The notes beneath the pieces were generated by a model, which saw only the letters and a program-made list of their open reading frames with translations, ran no database searches and was not told the origin of the DNA. 64,000 nucleotides of DNA, from assembly GCA_001972305.1 (NCBI GenBank), contig BDDD01000976.1, positions 248,001-312,000 on the forward strand, read 5' to 3'. Below are positions 11,376-22,119 of the stretch, one piece after another (position 1 is the first letter of the stretch; the number at the start of each line of letters is the position of its first letter). Source of the DNA: Cephalotus follicularis (Eukaryota; Streptophyta; Magnoliopsida; Oxalidales; Cephalotaceae). The position numbers and the translations under genes are program-made.

Positions 11376-12754
11376 CTGTAAAGTAGGGGGTTAGCCTTTG
11401 TCCTCACTTCGCTAAGTCATAAAAGTAATCCGGGAACAACATTAAATGCATGTCATGTAATGTATGCACAGATGATGCAGTACAGTAAAATACCAGTTTA
11501 TATATATATGAATATATATATATATATATATATGTTTAACGGTATGGTAAAATATCAGTAGGAACATATATATGAAAATTTATGTATGCAAAACAGTACA
11601 GTAGTAGCCCAGCCAGGGCTACATCACAGGCACAGTAATGTCCGAATAGGACCAGTAAACAGTACAGTAAGTCCACAAAGGGACCACGAACAGGCACTCA
11701 GTATGTGTAACGCCGCCAACTCCTGACCCCATGCTACACTCCCACTTCGGTCCCTTTTCCAGGCAACAAGGCGAGGCAATAGTACAGTACAGTGAGTTAC
11801 CTAGCCAACTCCTGGACCCTAGGTCAACCACTAATCATTGCTGGCAGTCCCCGCCATGCAACTAGTACAGCTCAAGCACAACCACAGTAAAATTCACAGA
11901 CCAACAGAGTGAATCAATACAGTCAACAGTACAGTAAACGGTACAGTAGTGATCATTTAGATCGACAAAAGGCAGTTCATTTCAAAATGTTTTTGAAGAT
12001 CATAAAATTTCAAATTTACATTTTCAGTAGTAGAAAATACTTTTAAGCAGTTTAAGTAAGCGAAAATTGCTTTCCCAATTGTTTGAAAATGTGGTTTTTA
12101 TCAATTATATACTTTCGTACTGAAGACAATTATTTTCAATTTCATATGCATTTCTAAATTATCGTCGTAATCTAGAAATCACAAACGGTTCATAATCAGT
12201 CAATAGACAGGCAGTAAACAGTGCATATGCAATGCATACAAATGTTCTAATGCATCCTAAGCGAAATCGGGATCGTCGGGTGCACAAACCATAAAAACTG
12301 TCCAAACAGGACTCTAAAGCGTCGACGTTTATTCCTCAGGCATCAACACTTATGTCCCTTAAGCGTCGGAGTTCAATCCCATAGCGTCAGCGCTTTCAGT
12401 GTATGGGCGTCGATATCTCCTCCCATTGACGTCGACGTTTAAAATGCATTCAACATATAAAACGCAGTTCACAGTACAAAGCGTTGACGCTTACCAAAGG
12501 CATCGACGGTTTCAAGCAGCAATCGCCTTCTTCCTGACAACGTGACCAAACAGTAACAATTTCACCATAATAACATGCAATCCAACATGTATACAGCCCA
12601 GAAGATCGACATGCAATATCATATTACACATCCAGTACAACGTAGCATCATTTCAGTGACCAAAAATAGTTCAACAAGCCATGCAAACTATGCATAAACA
12701 TCACTGAACAAACACCAATTATTGAACACAAAATACAATTATGGATTCCCCTAC
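11376..12754 (-). promoter_or_regulatory. Putative leader intron in the G2 3' LTR
   Basis: Bounded by CCAGAG/GTAGGGGAATCC and by GGCTAACCCCCTACTTTACAG/ATTGATGCAG. The second site has a plant-like branch point (CTAAC) 17-20 bases before the AG. The same pair with a similar spacing occurs in the LTRs of G4, G8, G7 and family D. Splicing itself is inferred; nothing here proves it. Confidence 0.45.
12315..12520. repeat. GTCGAC-core array 2 of the G2 3' LTR (GCGTCGACGC spelling)
   Basis: About nine units such as AAAGCGTCGACGTTTA, GGCATCAACACTTA, AGCGTCAGCGCTTT and GCGTCGATATC. It lies inside the putative intron. The 5' LTR copy is at about 19198-19385. Confidence 0.88.
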
Positions 12755-13184
12755 CTCTGGCCTCAAGTTAGAAGCCAAAAGTCCACCTCTTTTAGTATCC
12801 AACCAGTCACTTTGAGCTCCCAGGTATGGCTTGAAAGCTCCCTGCTTCATCCCAGCAGTTGGTGTGCAAGCTCCAAGCTTCCTTTGCTCAACAATGGCGG
12901 TCTCTCTCTCTGTTTCACTCTCTTCTGCTCTCTTTGTCACTCACAGTGTCACTAATCCCTCTGGCTTTCAATAACATCTGAGAGGGGTGAGAGGAGTCGA
13001 CTTTTATGCAGATTTCTTTTTGTTTTCTCTGCATGTTCTCCTACTTTCTTCTCCTCTCTCACTTGGGCAACCTGGTGCAACAGGTGTCCATTTCTTCCCT
13101 TTCACAGGCCATGCACTAAGAGATTCTCCCTCTGTCCATGCCCTTTTGTTGCAGGTAAGTCTGGCATCAAAAGCATGCATGCCA

Positions 13185-13385
13185 CGTTCTTAAAGCGTCA
13201 GCTAAGATGCTTGATAAGTGGCACGAATTCACCTCCATGCGACAAGTCAATCTACTGTTGTGTGTATGCAGAACACACCGCAAAGCGTCGACGTTTACAT
13301 TCAGGCATCGGCGCTTATGTGATTGAATTTAAACGCGTGTTTCAATTGTTTAAGAGTCGACGCTTCAATCCAGGCGTCAGCTCTT
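13185..13385. repeat. GTCGAC-core array 1 of the G2 3' LTR
   Basis: Units such as AAAGCGTCGACGTTTA, GGCATCGGCGCTTA, GAGTCGACGCTTC and GGCGTCAGCTCTTTA, upstream of the TATA-like box on the element strand. The 5' LTR copy is at about 20143-20250. Confidence 0.85.
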
Positions 13386-13575
13386 TAACCTCAAAACTGT
13401 GACGTTTAACTAAATTTACACTTTTAACATTTCTCTAACAATTGTACTCCAAAACCAACATCATCAGAGTTTGGGAAACATCATCAAGGTCGGCAAATCC
13501 ATCATTTTATTAATTCCACAATAAAAGTGCAATTACATCGTGAAATTACAACATGTGAAAATGCCGGGCGTTACA

Positions 13576-13594
13576 TCCACCCCTCATTCAAAGA
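13576..13594 (-). other. G2 polypurine tract
   Basis: TCCACCCCTCATTCAAAGA on the plus strand, purine-rich on the element strand, directly at the LTR edge. Confidence 0.8.
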
Positions 13595-13621
13595 ATTTCA
13601 TCCCCAAAATTAAACACATTA

Positions 13622-14960
13622 CTAGAACAAGTGCGGGTAACACTCTCGGATATCCTCCTCACGTTCCCAAGTGGCCTCATCCGGTCGGTGGAACTGCCAT
13701 TGAACCTTGACCATGGAGATGGTTCGGTTCCTCAAAGTCTGCGTCTTCCAATCCATGATTCCCATAGGAAACTCATCATAAGATAAATCATCTCGTACAG
13801 GAACGGTATCATAATCCAGGACATGTGACGGGTCCGGGATATATCTCCTCAGCATAGACACATGAAAGACGTTGTGCACATTTGACAGCACAGAAGGTAA
13901 GGCAAGCTGATAGGCTACCTCCCCAACTCTCTCCAAAATCTCGAAAGGACCAATATAGCGTGGAGCTAATTAGCCCCTTTTCCCAAACCTTTGCATGCCC
14001 TTCCATGGTGAAACCTTTAAGAACACATGATCTCCCACACTAAAGGTCAAAGGCCTCCTCTTGACACAGTCCACATAGCTCTTCTGCCGGCTCTGAGCAG
14101 CAAGCAGCTTCTTTTTAATCATCATGATCTTTTCTGAAGTCTCTTCTACTAATTAAGTCCCGATTAAAGGTCGCTCCCTGACCTCATCCCAACAAACAGG
14201 AGATCTGCAGTTTCTTCCATACAGTGCTTCAAACGGTGCCATGCCGATACTGGAATGGTAGCTGTTATTATAAGAAAACTCTATCAAAGGAATGTGATCC
14301 TCCCATGTACCAGTAAGGTCAATAATGCAAGCCCGTAGCATATCCTCCAAGGTCTGGATAGTACTCTCAGACTGCCAATCGGTCTGAGGGTGAAAGGCAA
14401 TACTCAGGTTCAGCTTCGTCCCGAAAGCTGTCTGAAATCTCTTCCAAAAGTTGGAAGTGAAGATGGCATCCCTATTACATACGATGCTGAATGAAACACC
14501 GTGTAGCCTCACTATCTCCTTCACATACAATCGAGTTAGCTTGCTCGCAGAATCAGTAATGTGTGTAGGTAGAAAGTGCGCTGATTTTGTGAGTCTATCC
14601 ACGGTAACCCACACGGCGTTGAGATGGTTTCAAGTCAGAGGAAAACCTGAAACAAAATCCATCATAACATGTTCCCACTTCCACTCTAGAATTGGTAAGG
14701 GTTGTAGCGAACCTGCCGGACTCTGGTGCTCAGTTTTAACTATCTGGCAAGTCAAACACCTTCCCACATACTCAGCTATCTCTCGTTTCATGCCAGGCCA
14801 CCAGTAACTCTTCTTCATATCCTGACACATTTTGGTACTACCAGGATGGATACTGCATCAAGACTCTTGAGCCGCATAGAGTAACTCATTTTTCAATCCA
14901 TGTTCATCTGGTAGACATACCTGCCCCGAAATCTCAGAATACCATCGGCATGTACCCGGA
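13622..14960 (-). pseudogene. G2 integrase fossil
   Basis: The C-terminal part at 13622-14100 has VGEVAYQLALPSVLSNVHN and ends ECYPHLF. The core at 14153-14614 has [42 protein letters not shown] and YGRNCRSPVCWDEV. The H2C2 zinc-binding region is at 14630-14900. Together they match the integrases of G4 and G8 closely. Interrupted several times. Confidence 0.92.
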
Positions 14961-16330
14961 AATCGGACTCCGAGTCGAGATTCTCTCGAATCTACTGCAA
15001 TTCAGGGTGATGTGCTTTAGCATTCTTTATTTTGTCAAGCAACGCTAGCTGTACTCTCATGCTGGCCATAAAGACTACATGTGACCGATTAGACGGAGAC
15101 CATTCTCGGAGGTCTTCTAACAACTTCCATTGCAACACCATCGCACTGGCAACCGTAGCTCCGAGACTCAAGGCATCAGCAACCACATTTGCTTTCCCGG
15201 GGTGGTACTGAACACTGCAATCATAATCGTTAAAGAATTCTACCCATCTTCGCTATCTCATGTTCAGTGTGTCCTGACAGAACAGGTACCTCAAACTCTT
15301 ATGATCTGTAAAGATTTCAAACTGCGCCCCATAAAGATAGTGTCTCCACTTCTGAAGGGCGAAGACAATAGCCGCAAGTTCAAGATCATGTGTCGGGTAG
15401 TTTTCTTCATACGGCTTTAGCTTCCGAGAGGCAGAAGCAATCACTCTTCCTCGCTGCATCTGCACGCAGCCCAAACATTTTCTCGATGCATCACTGTAGA
15501 CTGCAAAGCCCTCATTACCATCGGGTAATGCCAAGATAGGAGTGGAAACTAACAGATCCTTCAGTGCACAAAAACTAGCTTCACAATCTTCGTCCCAGAC
15601 AAATAAGGTCTTCTTCTGGGTCAATCTAGTCAATGGCTCGTCTATCCTTGAAAAGTCCTAGATAAACCTCCTGTAATACCCCGCCAATCCAAGGAAACTG
15701 CGTACCTCCATCACATTCTTTGGTTGTGGCCAGTCTCGTACCACTTCAGACTTTGACGGATCCACCGTGAAGTCTTCCCCATATACGATGTGACCAAGAA
15801 AGATCACATGATCAAGCCAGAATTCACACTTGCCGAACTTGGCGTACAACTAGTGCTCTCTGAGAACCTGCAATACCAGTCTTAGAAGATGAGTGTGTTC
15901 TTCCTCACTCTTTGAATATACCAGTATGTCATCAAGAAACACCATGACAAACTGATCCAAGTATGGCTGAAATGCGTCATTCCTCAATGACATAAAAGTT
16001 TCCGGTGCATTGGTAACACCAAACGGAATCACCAAGAACTCGTAGTGACCATACCGTGTCCGGTAGGCAGTCTTCTCAATGTCTCCTTCCCTTACTCTCA
16101 GTTGGTGATAACCCAATCACAAATCGAGCTTGGAAAACACCCTTGATCCTTGCAACTGGTCGAACAACTCCTCGATGTGGGGTAAAGGATACTTGTTCTT
16201 GATAGTTTCCTTGTTCAACATTCTGTAGTCGATGGAAAGTCTCATCGACCCATCCTTCTTCTTGACAAATAGCACAGGTGCACCGTACGGAGAAACACTG
16301 GGTCTAACAAAACCCTTATCAATCAGGTCT
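14961..16330 (-). pseudogene. G2 reverse transcriptase and RNase H fossil
   Basis: RNase H at about 15000-15560 ([55 protein letters not shown]). RT at about 15600-16330, with the catalytic motif [11 protein letters not shown] near 15915-15960, [23 protein letters not shown], and a thumb region [17 protein letters not shown]. Interrupted several times. Confidence 0.92.
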
Positions 16331-17060
16331 TGTAACTGTAACTTCAGCTCTCGCAATTTAGCAGGTTCCATCTGATAAGGTGATTTAGAGATAGGAGTCG
16401 TTCCAGGAACAAGATCAATAACGAACTCCATACTCCTCTTCGGTGGTAGGGACCCCAAGTCATCAGGAAATATATCTGGAAATTCACACACAACTGGAAT
16501 TTCCTCCAAGCTCAAACGTTTCTCCTTCCTTCGATCAATTATATAAGCCAGGAATCCTTCGCATCCCTTCTCTAGATACCTCGATGCTTGAATAAAGGAT
16601 ATGATCGGTGTCGAGAACCCTTTGTCTCCCTTGAACTGGAATGTTGTTCTGTCGGGCAAGAAAAAATCCACAGTTTTGTGAAAACAATCCATTCGAGCAC
16701 GGTGTGCTGATAGCCAAAAAATCCCCAGTATAACATCGAAGTTACGGATAGGTAGTACTATCAAATATGCATACAAAGAAATGCCTGCCATAGACATCTC
16801 ACAACTCCTATATATCGAATTAGTGTACATAGAAGTCCTAGTCGGTGTACTCACATCAAGCACATATGACATGCAGTCAGGGGTGACATCTAAACAAGAT
16901 GCAAAACGTGCAGATATAAAGGAATGCGATGCTCCATAATCCACCAATACTCTAGCAGAAAAACCATATATATACAGAGTACCTCCAACCACGGAAGTCG
17001 ACTCTGGAACCTCTGTCTGAGCAAGTACAAAAACTCTACCTTTTGCGATGCCCTTGCCGG
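16331..17060 (-). pseudogene. G2 protease region fossil
   Basis: Aspartic protease near 16690-16960 ([35 protein letters not shown]), then a linker with [20 protein letters not shown] leading into RT ([16 protein letters not shown]). Same layout as in G8. Confidence 0.88.
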
Positions 17061-18339
17061 TGTCCTTCCTCTATGACGGTCCCGCCGACGTACCACTACT
17101 ACTTCCTGGCCCAGTAGGCGCTGTAGCTGAACTCTTCGGGCATTCTTTCACAGAATGTCCAGGTGCCCCGCACCTCAAGCACCAACCATTAAACCTCCAA
17201 CAATCTTTCTGTTGGTGTCCCGTGCGACCACAATAGTAACATCCTCAGAATTTGGCATTACTCCCCTGGCTAGGAGAACCTTGTGAAGCTGTCTGCTGAG
17301 ATTTGTTCTTAGATGACTTGGTTAGAGATCCACCATCTTGCCATTTCGAAGACGCTGGTCTGGAGTGTGTAGGACTCTGTTTATTCTACTGTGCGTGAGC
17401 TCTCTCAGCCAGGTCTTCACTGGATATGGTCTCCAGTAATCTTGCTTTCTGAGCAACCTCCACAAAAGTCCCCAGCTCCATAGCCCTAATTCTTGATCGA
17501 AGGTCCGGCCGTAGACCTCTCAGAAACCTCTGTATCTTCTTTACTTCATCAGCTACCATATAGGGTGAATGTCTGGCTAGCTCCATGAACCTTGATTGAT
17601 ACTCTGTCACCGTCATCTCTCCTTGTCGCAACTCCAAGTGTTCTTTCTCCCATCGCTCTTGTTCAATCTGTGGAACATAGGTCTCCAAGAACTCTGTCTG
17701 GAACCTTCCCCAAGTACTGTCAAGCCTCTGAGATTACTATTTTGCTTTGACCATCTCTCACCAATGAGTGGCCTCCCCCCCCCACAGACGGTACACAGCA
17801 AACTTCAGTTTTTGGTTGTCAGCACAGTCCATCACTTCAAATATTTTCTCCAAATCTTGCAGCCATCTCTCAGCAATGGTGGCATCAAGTTTTCCCCAAA
17901 AACTACGTGGATTCTGCCTCATGACCCTTTCAATGTCCCTCCCAGCAAACTTCAGTTTTTGGTTGTCCACACAGTCCATCACTTCAAATATTTTCTCCAA
18001 ATCTTGCAGCCATCTCTCAGCAACGGTGGCATCAAGTTTTCCCCAGAAACTGTGTGGATTCTGCCTCATGACCCTTTCAATGTCCCTCCCAAACTGGCTA
18101 CCATCCTCTCCCGGGCAGTGGTCGGGAGCTCTATGTTGTGACCGAGCTTGCGCGTAGTACTCGCGCATCTCCTCCGCATTAGCCATATTAAAGGCCATCT
18201 GTTGCTGAAAATAATCCGTAATCCGGGTCATCGGGTCTCTATCATCTTGGGGAACATTCATCCCTCGCAGAACATTTGCTTCCTCAGGGGCATTCGCTCA
18301 AACTGCCCTATCCCTAGCACGTGTTCTCCTTCGGTCCAT
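17061..18339 (-). pseudogene. G2 gag fossil with two zinc knuckles
   Basis: The start at 18339 is chosen from MDRRRTRAR, as in G8 at 58549. The capsid-like part shows RWLQDLEKIFEVMDC and QGEMTVTEYQSRFMELARHSPYMVADE. Two CX2CX4HX4C-like nucleocapsid knuckles lie at about 17140-17240. A 49-residue stretch near the N-terminus is present twice in tandem. Interrupted a few times. Confidence 0.9.
17797..18090 (-). repeat. 147-bp tandem duplication in G2 gag
   Basis: Units 17797-17943 and 17944-18090 are adjacent, equal in length (49 codons, in phase) and almost identical. Each encodes a segment running from GRDIERVMRQNP to MDC..NQKLKFA. Gags of G4 and G8 have the segment once. Confidence 0.95.
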
Positions 18340-18438
18340 CGGTTCCTATAAGAAGGATGATGATTAGTCACGACGTTAGGAAAACAACTCATTAATTGCC
18401 AAGGAAAATATCCTGGCGATAGCCTATATTTAATATAA

Positions 18439-18450
18439 GCTCTGATACCA
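18439..18450 (-). other. G2 primer binding site
   Basis: GCTCTGATACCA, complement of TGGTATCAGAGC (initiator Met tRNA), four bases from the LTR edge at 18455. Confidence 0.92.
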
Positions 18451-18454
18451 CTGT

Positions 18455-20437
18455 TGTCACGCCCCGGTTTTGACAAACGCACATAAAAGCGGTAAAGGCA
18501 ATTAACATTAATATGTAGCTCATGCAAAAACCATAAAATTTAAACCTTTCAAACATGATATCAATTGCGGAAGCATTAAAACTCAAAAGCTGAAAAACTC
18601 GTAACGTGCATCCCATACTGCACGCTACTCAATACAAATCTGTCATTCTTAAAAGCCCACAAAACGGAGCGTGATCAAAGTACATTACCCCAAAAGTAAA
18701 GTACAAAAGATAACCATCGGTACAGCACATCAGTATCCTTAAAACAAAACTGTTTATTACAACCCGAAAGAACATAAAGCCCACAAGAACTAAAATAAGG
18801 CTTGCTCTTCGTCCGTACTAGTCCAACACGGGTCCACTGCATCAATCTGTAAAGTAGGGGGTTAGCCTTTGTCCTCACTCGGCTAAGTCATAAAAGTAAT
18901 TCAGGAACAACATTAAATGCATGTCATGTAATGTATGCACAGATGATGTAGTATAGTAAAATACCAGTTTATATATATATATATATATATGAAAAAATAT
19001 ATATATGTTTAACGGTACGGTAAAATATCAGTAGGAACATATATATGAAAATTTATGTATGCAACAACAGTACAGTAGTAACCCAGCCAGGGCTACATCA
19101 CAGGCACAGTAATGTCCGAATAGGACCAGTAAACAGTACAGTAAGTCCACAAAGGGACCACGAATAGGTAGTCAGTATGTGTAACGCTGCCAACTCATGG
19201 CGTCGACATTTATTCCTCAAGCGTCGATGCTTATGTCCATTAAGCGTCGACGTTCAGTCCCATAGCGTCAGCGCTTTCAGTGTCTGGGCATCGATATCTC
19301 CTCCCATTGACGTCGACATTTAAAATGCATTCAACATATAAAACACAGTTCACAATACAAAGCGTCGACGGTTTCAAGCAGCAGTCGTCTTCTTCCTCAC
19401 AACGTGACCGAACAGTAACAATTTCACCATAATAACATGCAATCCAACATGTATACAACCCAGAAGATCAACATGCAATATCATATTACACATCCAGTAC
19501 AACGTACCATCATTTCAGTGTTCAAAAACAGTTCAGCAAGCCATGCAAACTATGCATAAGCATCACTAAACAAACACCAATTATTGAACACAAAATACAA
19601 TTATGGCTTCCCCTACCTCTGGCCTCAAGTTAGAAGCCAAAAGTCCACCTCTTTTAGTATCCAACCAGTCACTTTGAGCTCCCAGGTACGGCTTGAAAGC
19701 TCCCTGGTTCGTCCCAGCAGTTGGTGTGCAAGCTCCAAGCTTCCTTTGCTCAATAATGGCGGTCTCTCTCTCTCTTTCACTTTCTTCTGCTCTCTTTGAC
19801 ACTCACAGTGTCACTAATCCCTCTGGCTTTCAATAACATATGAGAGGGGTGAGAGGAGTCGACTTTTATGCAGATTGCTTTTTGTTTTCTCTGCATGTTC
19901 TCCTACTTTCTTCTCCTCTCTCACTTGGGCAACCTGGTGCAACAGGTGTCCATTTCTTCCCTTTCACATGCCATGCACTCAGAGGTTCTCCCTCTGTCCC
20001 ATGCCCTTTTGTTACAGGTAAGTCTGGCATCAAAAGCATCATGCCACATTCTTCAAGCGGCTGCTAAGATGCTTGATAAGTGGCACGAATTCACCTCCAT
20101 GCGACACGTCAATCTACTGTTGTGTATATGCAGAACACGCCGCAAAGCGTCGACGTTTACATGCAGGCATCGGCGCTTATGTGATTGAATTTAAACACGT
20201 GTTTCAATTGCTCAAGTGTCGACGCTCCAATCCAGGCGTCAACGCTTTAACCTCAAAACTATGTCGTTTAACTAAATTTACACTTTTAACATTTCTCTAA
20301 CAATCGTACTCCAAAACCAACATCATCAGAGTTTGGGAAACATCATCAAGGTTGGGAAATCCATCATTTTATTAATTCCACAATAAAAGTGCAATTACAT
20401 CGTGAAATTACAACATGTGAAAATCTCGGGCGTTACA
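18455..20437 (-). repeat. G2 5' LTR
   Basis: Pairs with 10985-13575, same termini, shorter overall. It has arrays at about 19198-19385 and 20143-20250, a TATA-like CATAAAAG (complement at 19863-19870), and donor- and acceptor-like sites at 19616 and 18847. A TA microsatellite lies at about 18971-18990. Confidence 0.93.
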
Positions 20438-20442
20438 AATAC

Positions 20443-21367
20443 TTTCTCCTATCGTCATCTATGTGCAGCTTATCCCTCTTCATCCTTAGCACCGATTGCG
20501 ATATAGGGCCTGGATAAGTGTCAATCCTATATGAAAGCCGCGATGACTATAAATCTGGTACCACATTGCGACAACCGACGGACCTCCCCAGAAACCTAGT
20601 CTCCAGTCCATTGGCACCTGGCCAGGATTTTCCAAGCCTACAATGGACACAGATAGTATAGAGTCGGTCAGCCAACCTATGGGTGTGACTATTCCTTATT
20701 GCATGCTCACTCACACTTGAACATAGATTCCACAAGGCCCAAAGACAACCCCCTTATCAGCTCTGGGCGCTGGGTAAGGCGAAAATCAAAGCCAGGCAGT
20801 TACCACACAATGTCAAGTAGCCGCTCAGGTCTAAGGAACAAAGCAGGTCCACGGATGGCCTACTAGTCCCCTAGTGACTATACATTATTGACACAGATAG
20901 TAATCAACTATTGATAGGGGTAGGTCCATCCAAATAGGATTCCTATGGTGGGTCAGTTTAGCGAACATTCATTAGCCCCAAGGCTCGAAGCCAGATGACA
21001 ATTAGATACTCCATCTTCCATTTGTGGGATGTGGGCATAATAACAACAAGTCTATTCGGTTCTACTGTTTCCCTAAGACAGTGAACCTACGACTTGGAAC
21101 ATTTATCATAGGGAGTAAGGTAGTCATTCTCATCGCCCATAGGCATGACATCCAACCCTTTTATGTGATGGGAGCCACCTGTGCTTTTAGTTAATATGTA
21201 AATGGAATTGAGACAATAAACTAATCTGGGTTATCACACATGGAATACCAAAACAATTTGAAATTTGCACAATGTAACATAAAAGGAATCTCATAATGTA
21301 CATATAAAGATAATTTACATTTATATACAGCCACCTAGTGGCTTGCAGGGTCACCCTATACCTAACA
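20443..21367 (-). mobile_element. Copia 1 LTR, part right of G2 (copy B)
   Basis: A diverged copy of 1-977. On the minus strand it starts TGTTAGGTATAGGGTGACCC at 21367. Copia RT/RNase H sequence lies immediately to its right on the same strand, which makes this the 3' LTR of copia 1. G2 sits at its left edge. No genes. Confidence 0.75.
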
Positions 21368-21478
21368 TGGTGCCTCTAACGTACTTTAGGATTCCCTTTA
21401 CTATATATCCTAGTATAGAAACTGGAATTGGACTAATAGTTGCTTACCACAAGAACGATATCAGGCCTAGTACATAAC
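21368..21478 (-). pseudogene. Copia 1 pol fossil, RT/RNase H junction piece
   Basis: Minus-strand similarity to the RPDI.........SNY and ILKYVRGT region between RT and RNase H of plant copia elements. It continues the sequence found at 35309 on the other side of G4; ATAAC is duplicated at the two edges. Very degraded. Confidence 0.65.
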
Positions 21479-21616
21479 TGTAACCCCCGGGATTTTCATT
21501 AATGTAATGTTGTAATTTTAATTTCATTTATGCAATTTATTAATGAGAATTATGACTTTTCCCTTTTTGTAATGTTAAATTTGTGCAAAAGTTGATGTGT
21601 GAAAAGTGCTGATGCA

Positions 21617-21765
21617 GGGCGGGCAGCCGACTGCCCAAGAGGGACAGTCGACTGGACCCCCTTTGGGTGGAACCAGCTGCCTGTTGTGAGAGACAACCGG
21701 CTGGGGATGGTGTCGGAAGAGACAGCCGACTGCCAAGATAAGGTAGTCGACTACCATGGGATAGG
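21617..21765. repeat. GTCGAC-core array 1 in G4 5' LTR (CAGTCGACTG spelling)
   Basis: Units CAGCCGACTGCC, CAGTCGACTGG, CAACCGGCTGG, CAGCCGACTGCC and TAGTCGACTACC, about 25 bp apart, upstream of the TATA-like box. The 3' LTR copy is at about 33090-33220. Confidence 0.92.
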
Positions 21766-22119
21766 TCAGTTAAAACGTGTTGGGAGTCTGTTTTTGGCAG
21801 AGAGAAAGGGGGAGAGGACAAAATTGTTCAGTTGTGGGGTTATGGAGAGAGAGGCATGAAAATGCCCATAAATATACATGTCTCTTCCCCTCATTCCATC
21901 AACATTTCATTATGAAAAAGAGATAGAGAGTTGTGAAGAGGGAGAGGCAGTGGAGAGAAAAAGAGAGAGAGAGAAGTTGTATCTCTCCAATTTTGAGCAT
22001 GGAATCTGGACTTCGAGCTCGAACCATACTTGGTGGAGTTGCTGGACGAATTCGGAGGCTTGGAAACTTGGATTGGAACTTAAAGAGGTGGATTCCAATT
22101 CCTAACTTGGAATTCTAAG

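Larger units (their letters stand above)
10985..13575 (-). repeat. G2 3' LTR
   Basis: TGTCACGCCCC..GGGCGTTACA as read on the plus strand. Landmarks, read in the element's own direction (high to low coordinates): palindrome array about 13385-13185, TATA-like CATAAAAG at 13008-13001, donor-like GAG/GTAGGGG with intron side beginning at 12754, second array about 12520-12315, repeated ACAGTACAGTA units about 11950-11460, acceptor-like CTACTTTACAG/ATTGATG with intron side ending at 11376. A TA-rich microsatellite lies near 11502-11532. Noncoding. Confidence 0.92.
10985..20437 (-). mobile_element. Ty3/gypsy element G2 (family B), both LTRs, TSD AATAC, broken
   Basis: A 9.45-kb minus-strand element with both LTRs, primer site, polypurine tract and all pol parts. 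AATAC flanks it at 10980-10984 and 20438-20442. Pol is of the plant Tekay/Del-like type. The coding part is interrupted about ten times. The two LTRs differ in length (2.59 and 1.98 kb) and by roughly 5 percent in the shared parts by eye, which at a generic plant rate suggests an insertion one to a few million years old. Confidence 0.94.

Noticed and set aside
12722-13193. Plus-strand frames at 12722-12955, 12987-13193 and their copies at 19584-20188
   Set aside because: They lie antisense to the LTR leader of G2. Conservation between the two copies is explained by LTR duplication.
13990-14100. A chromodomain at the end of the gypsy pol proteins
   Set aside because: The pol ends (..TWERE.....PHLF) fit the chromovirus-type tail, but I could not identify the conserved chromodomain aromatic residues with confidence, so only the integrase C-terminal region is annotated.
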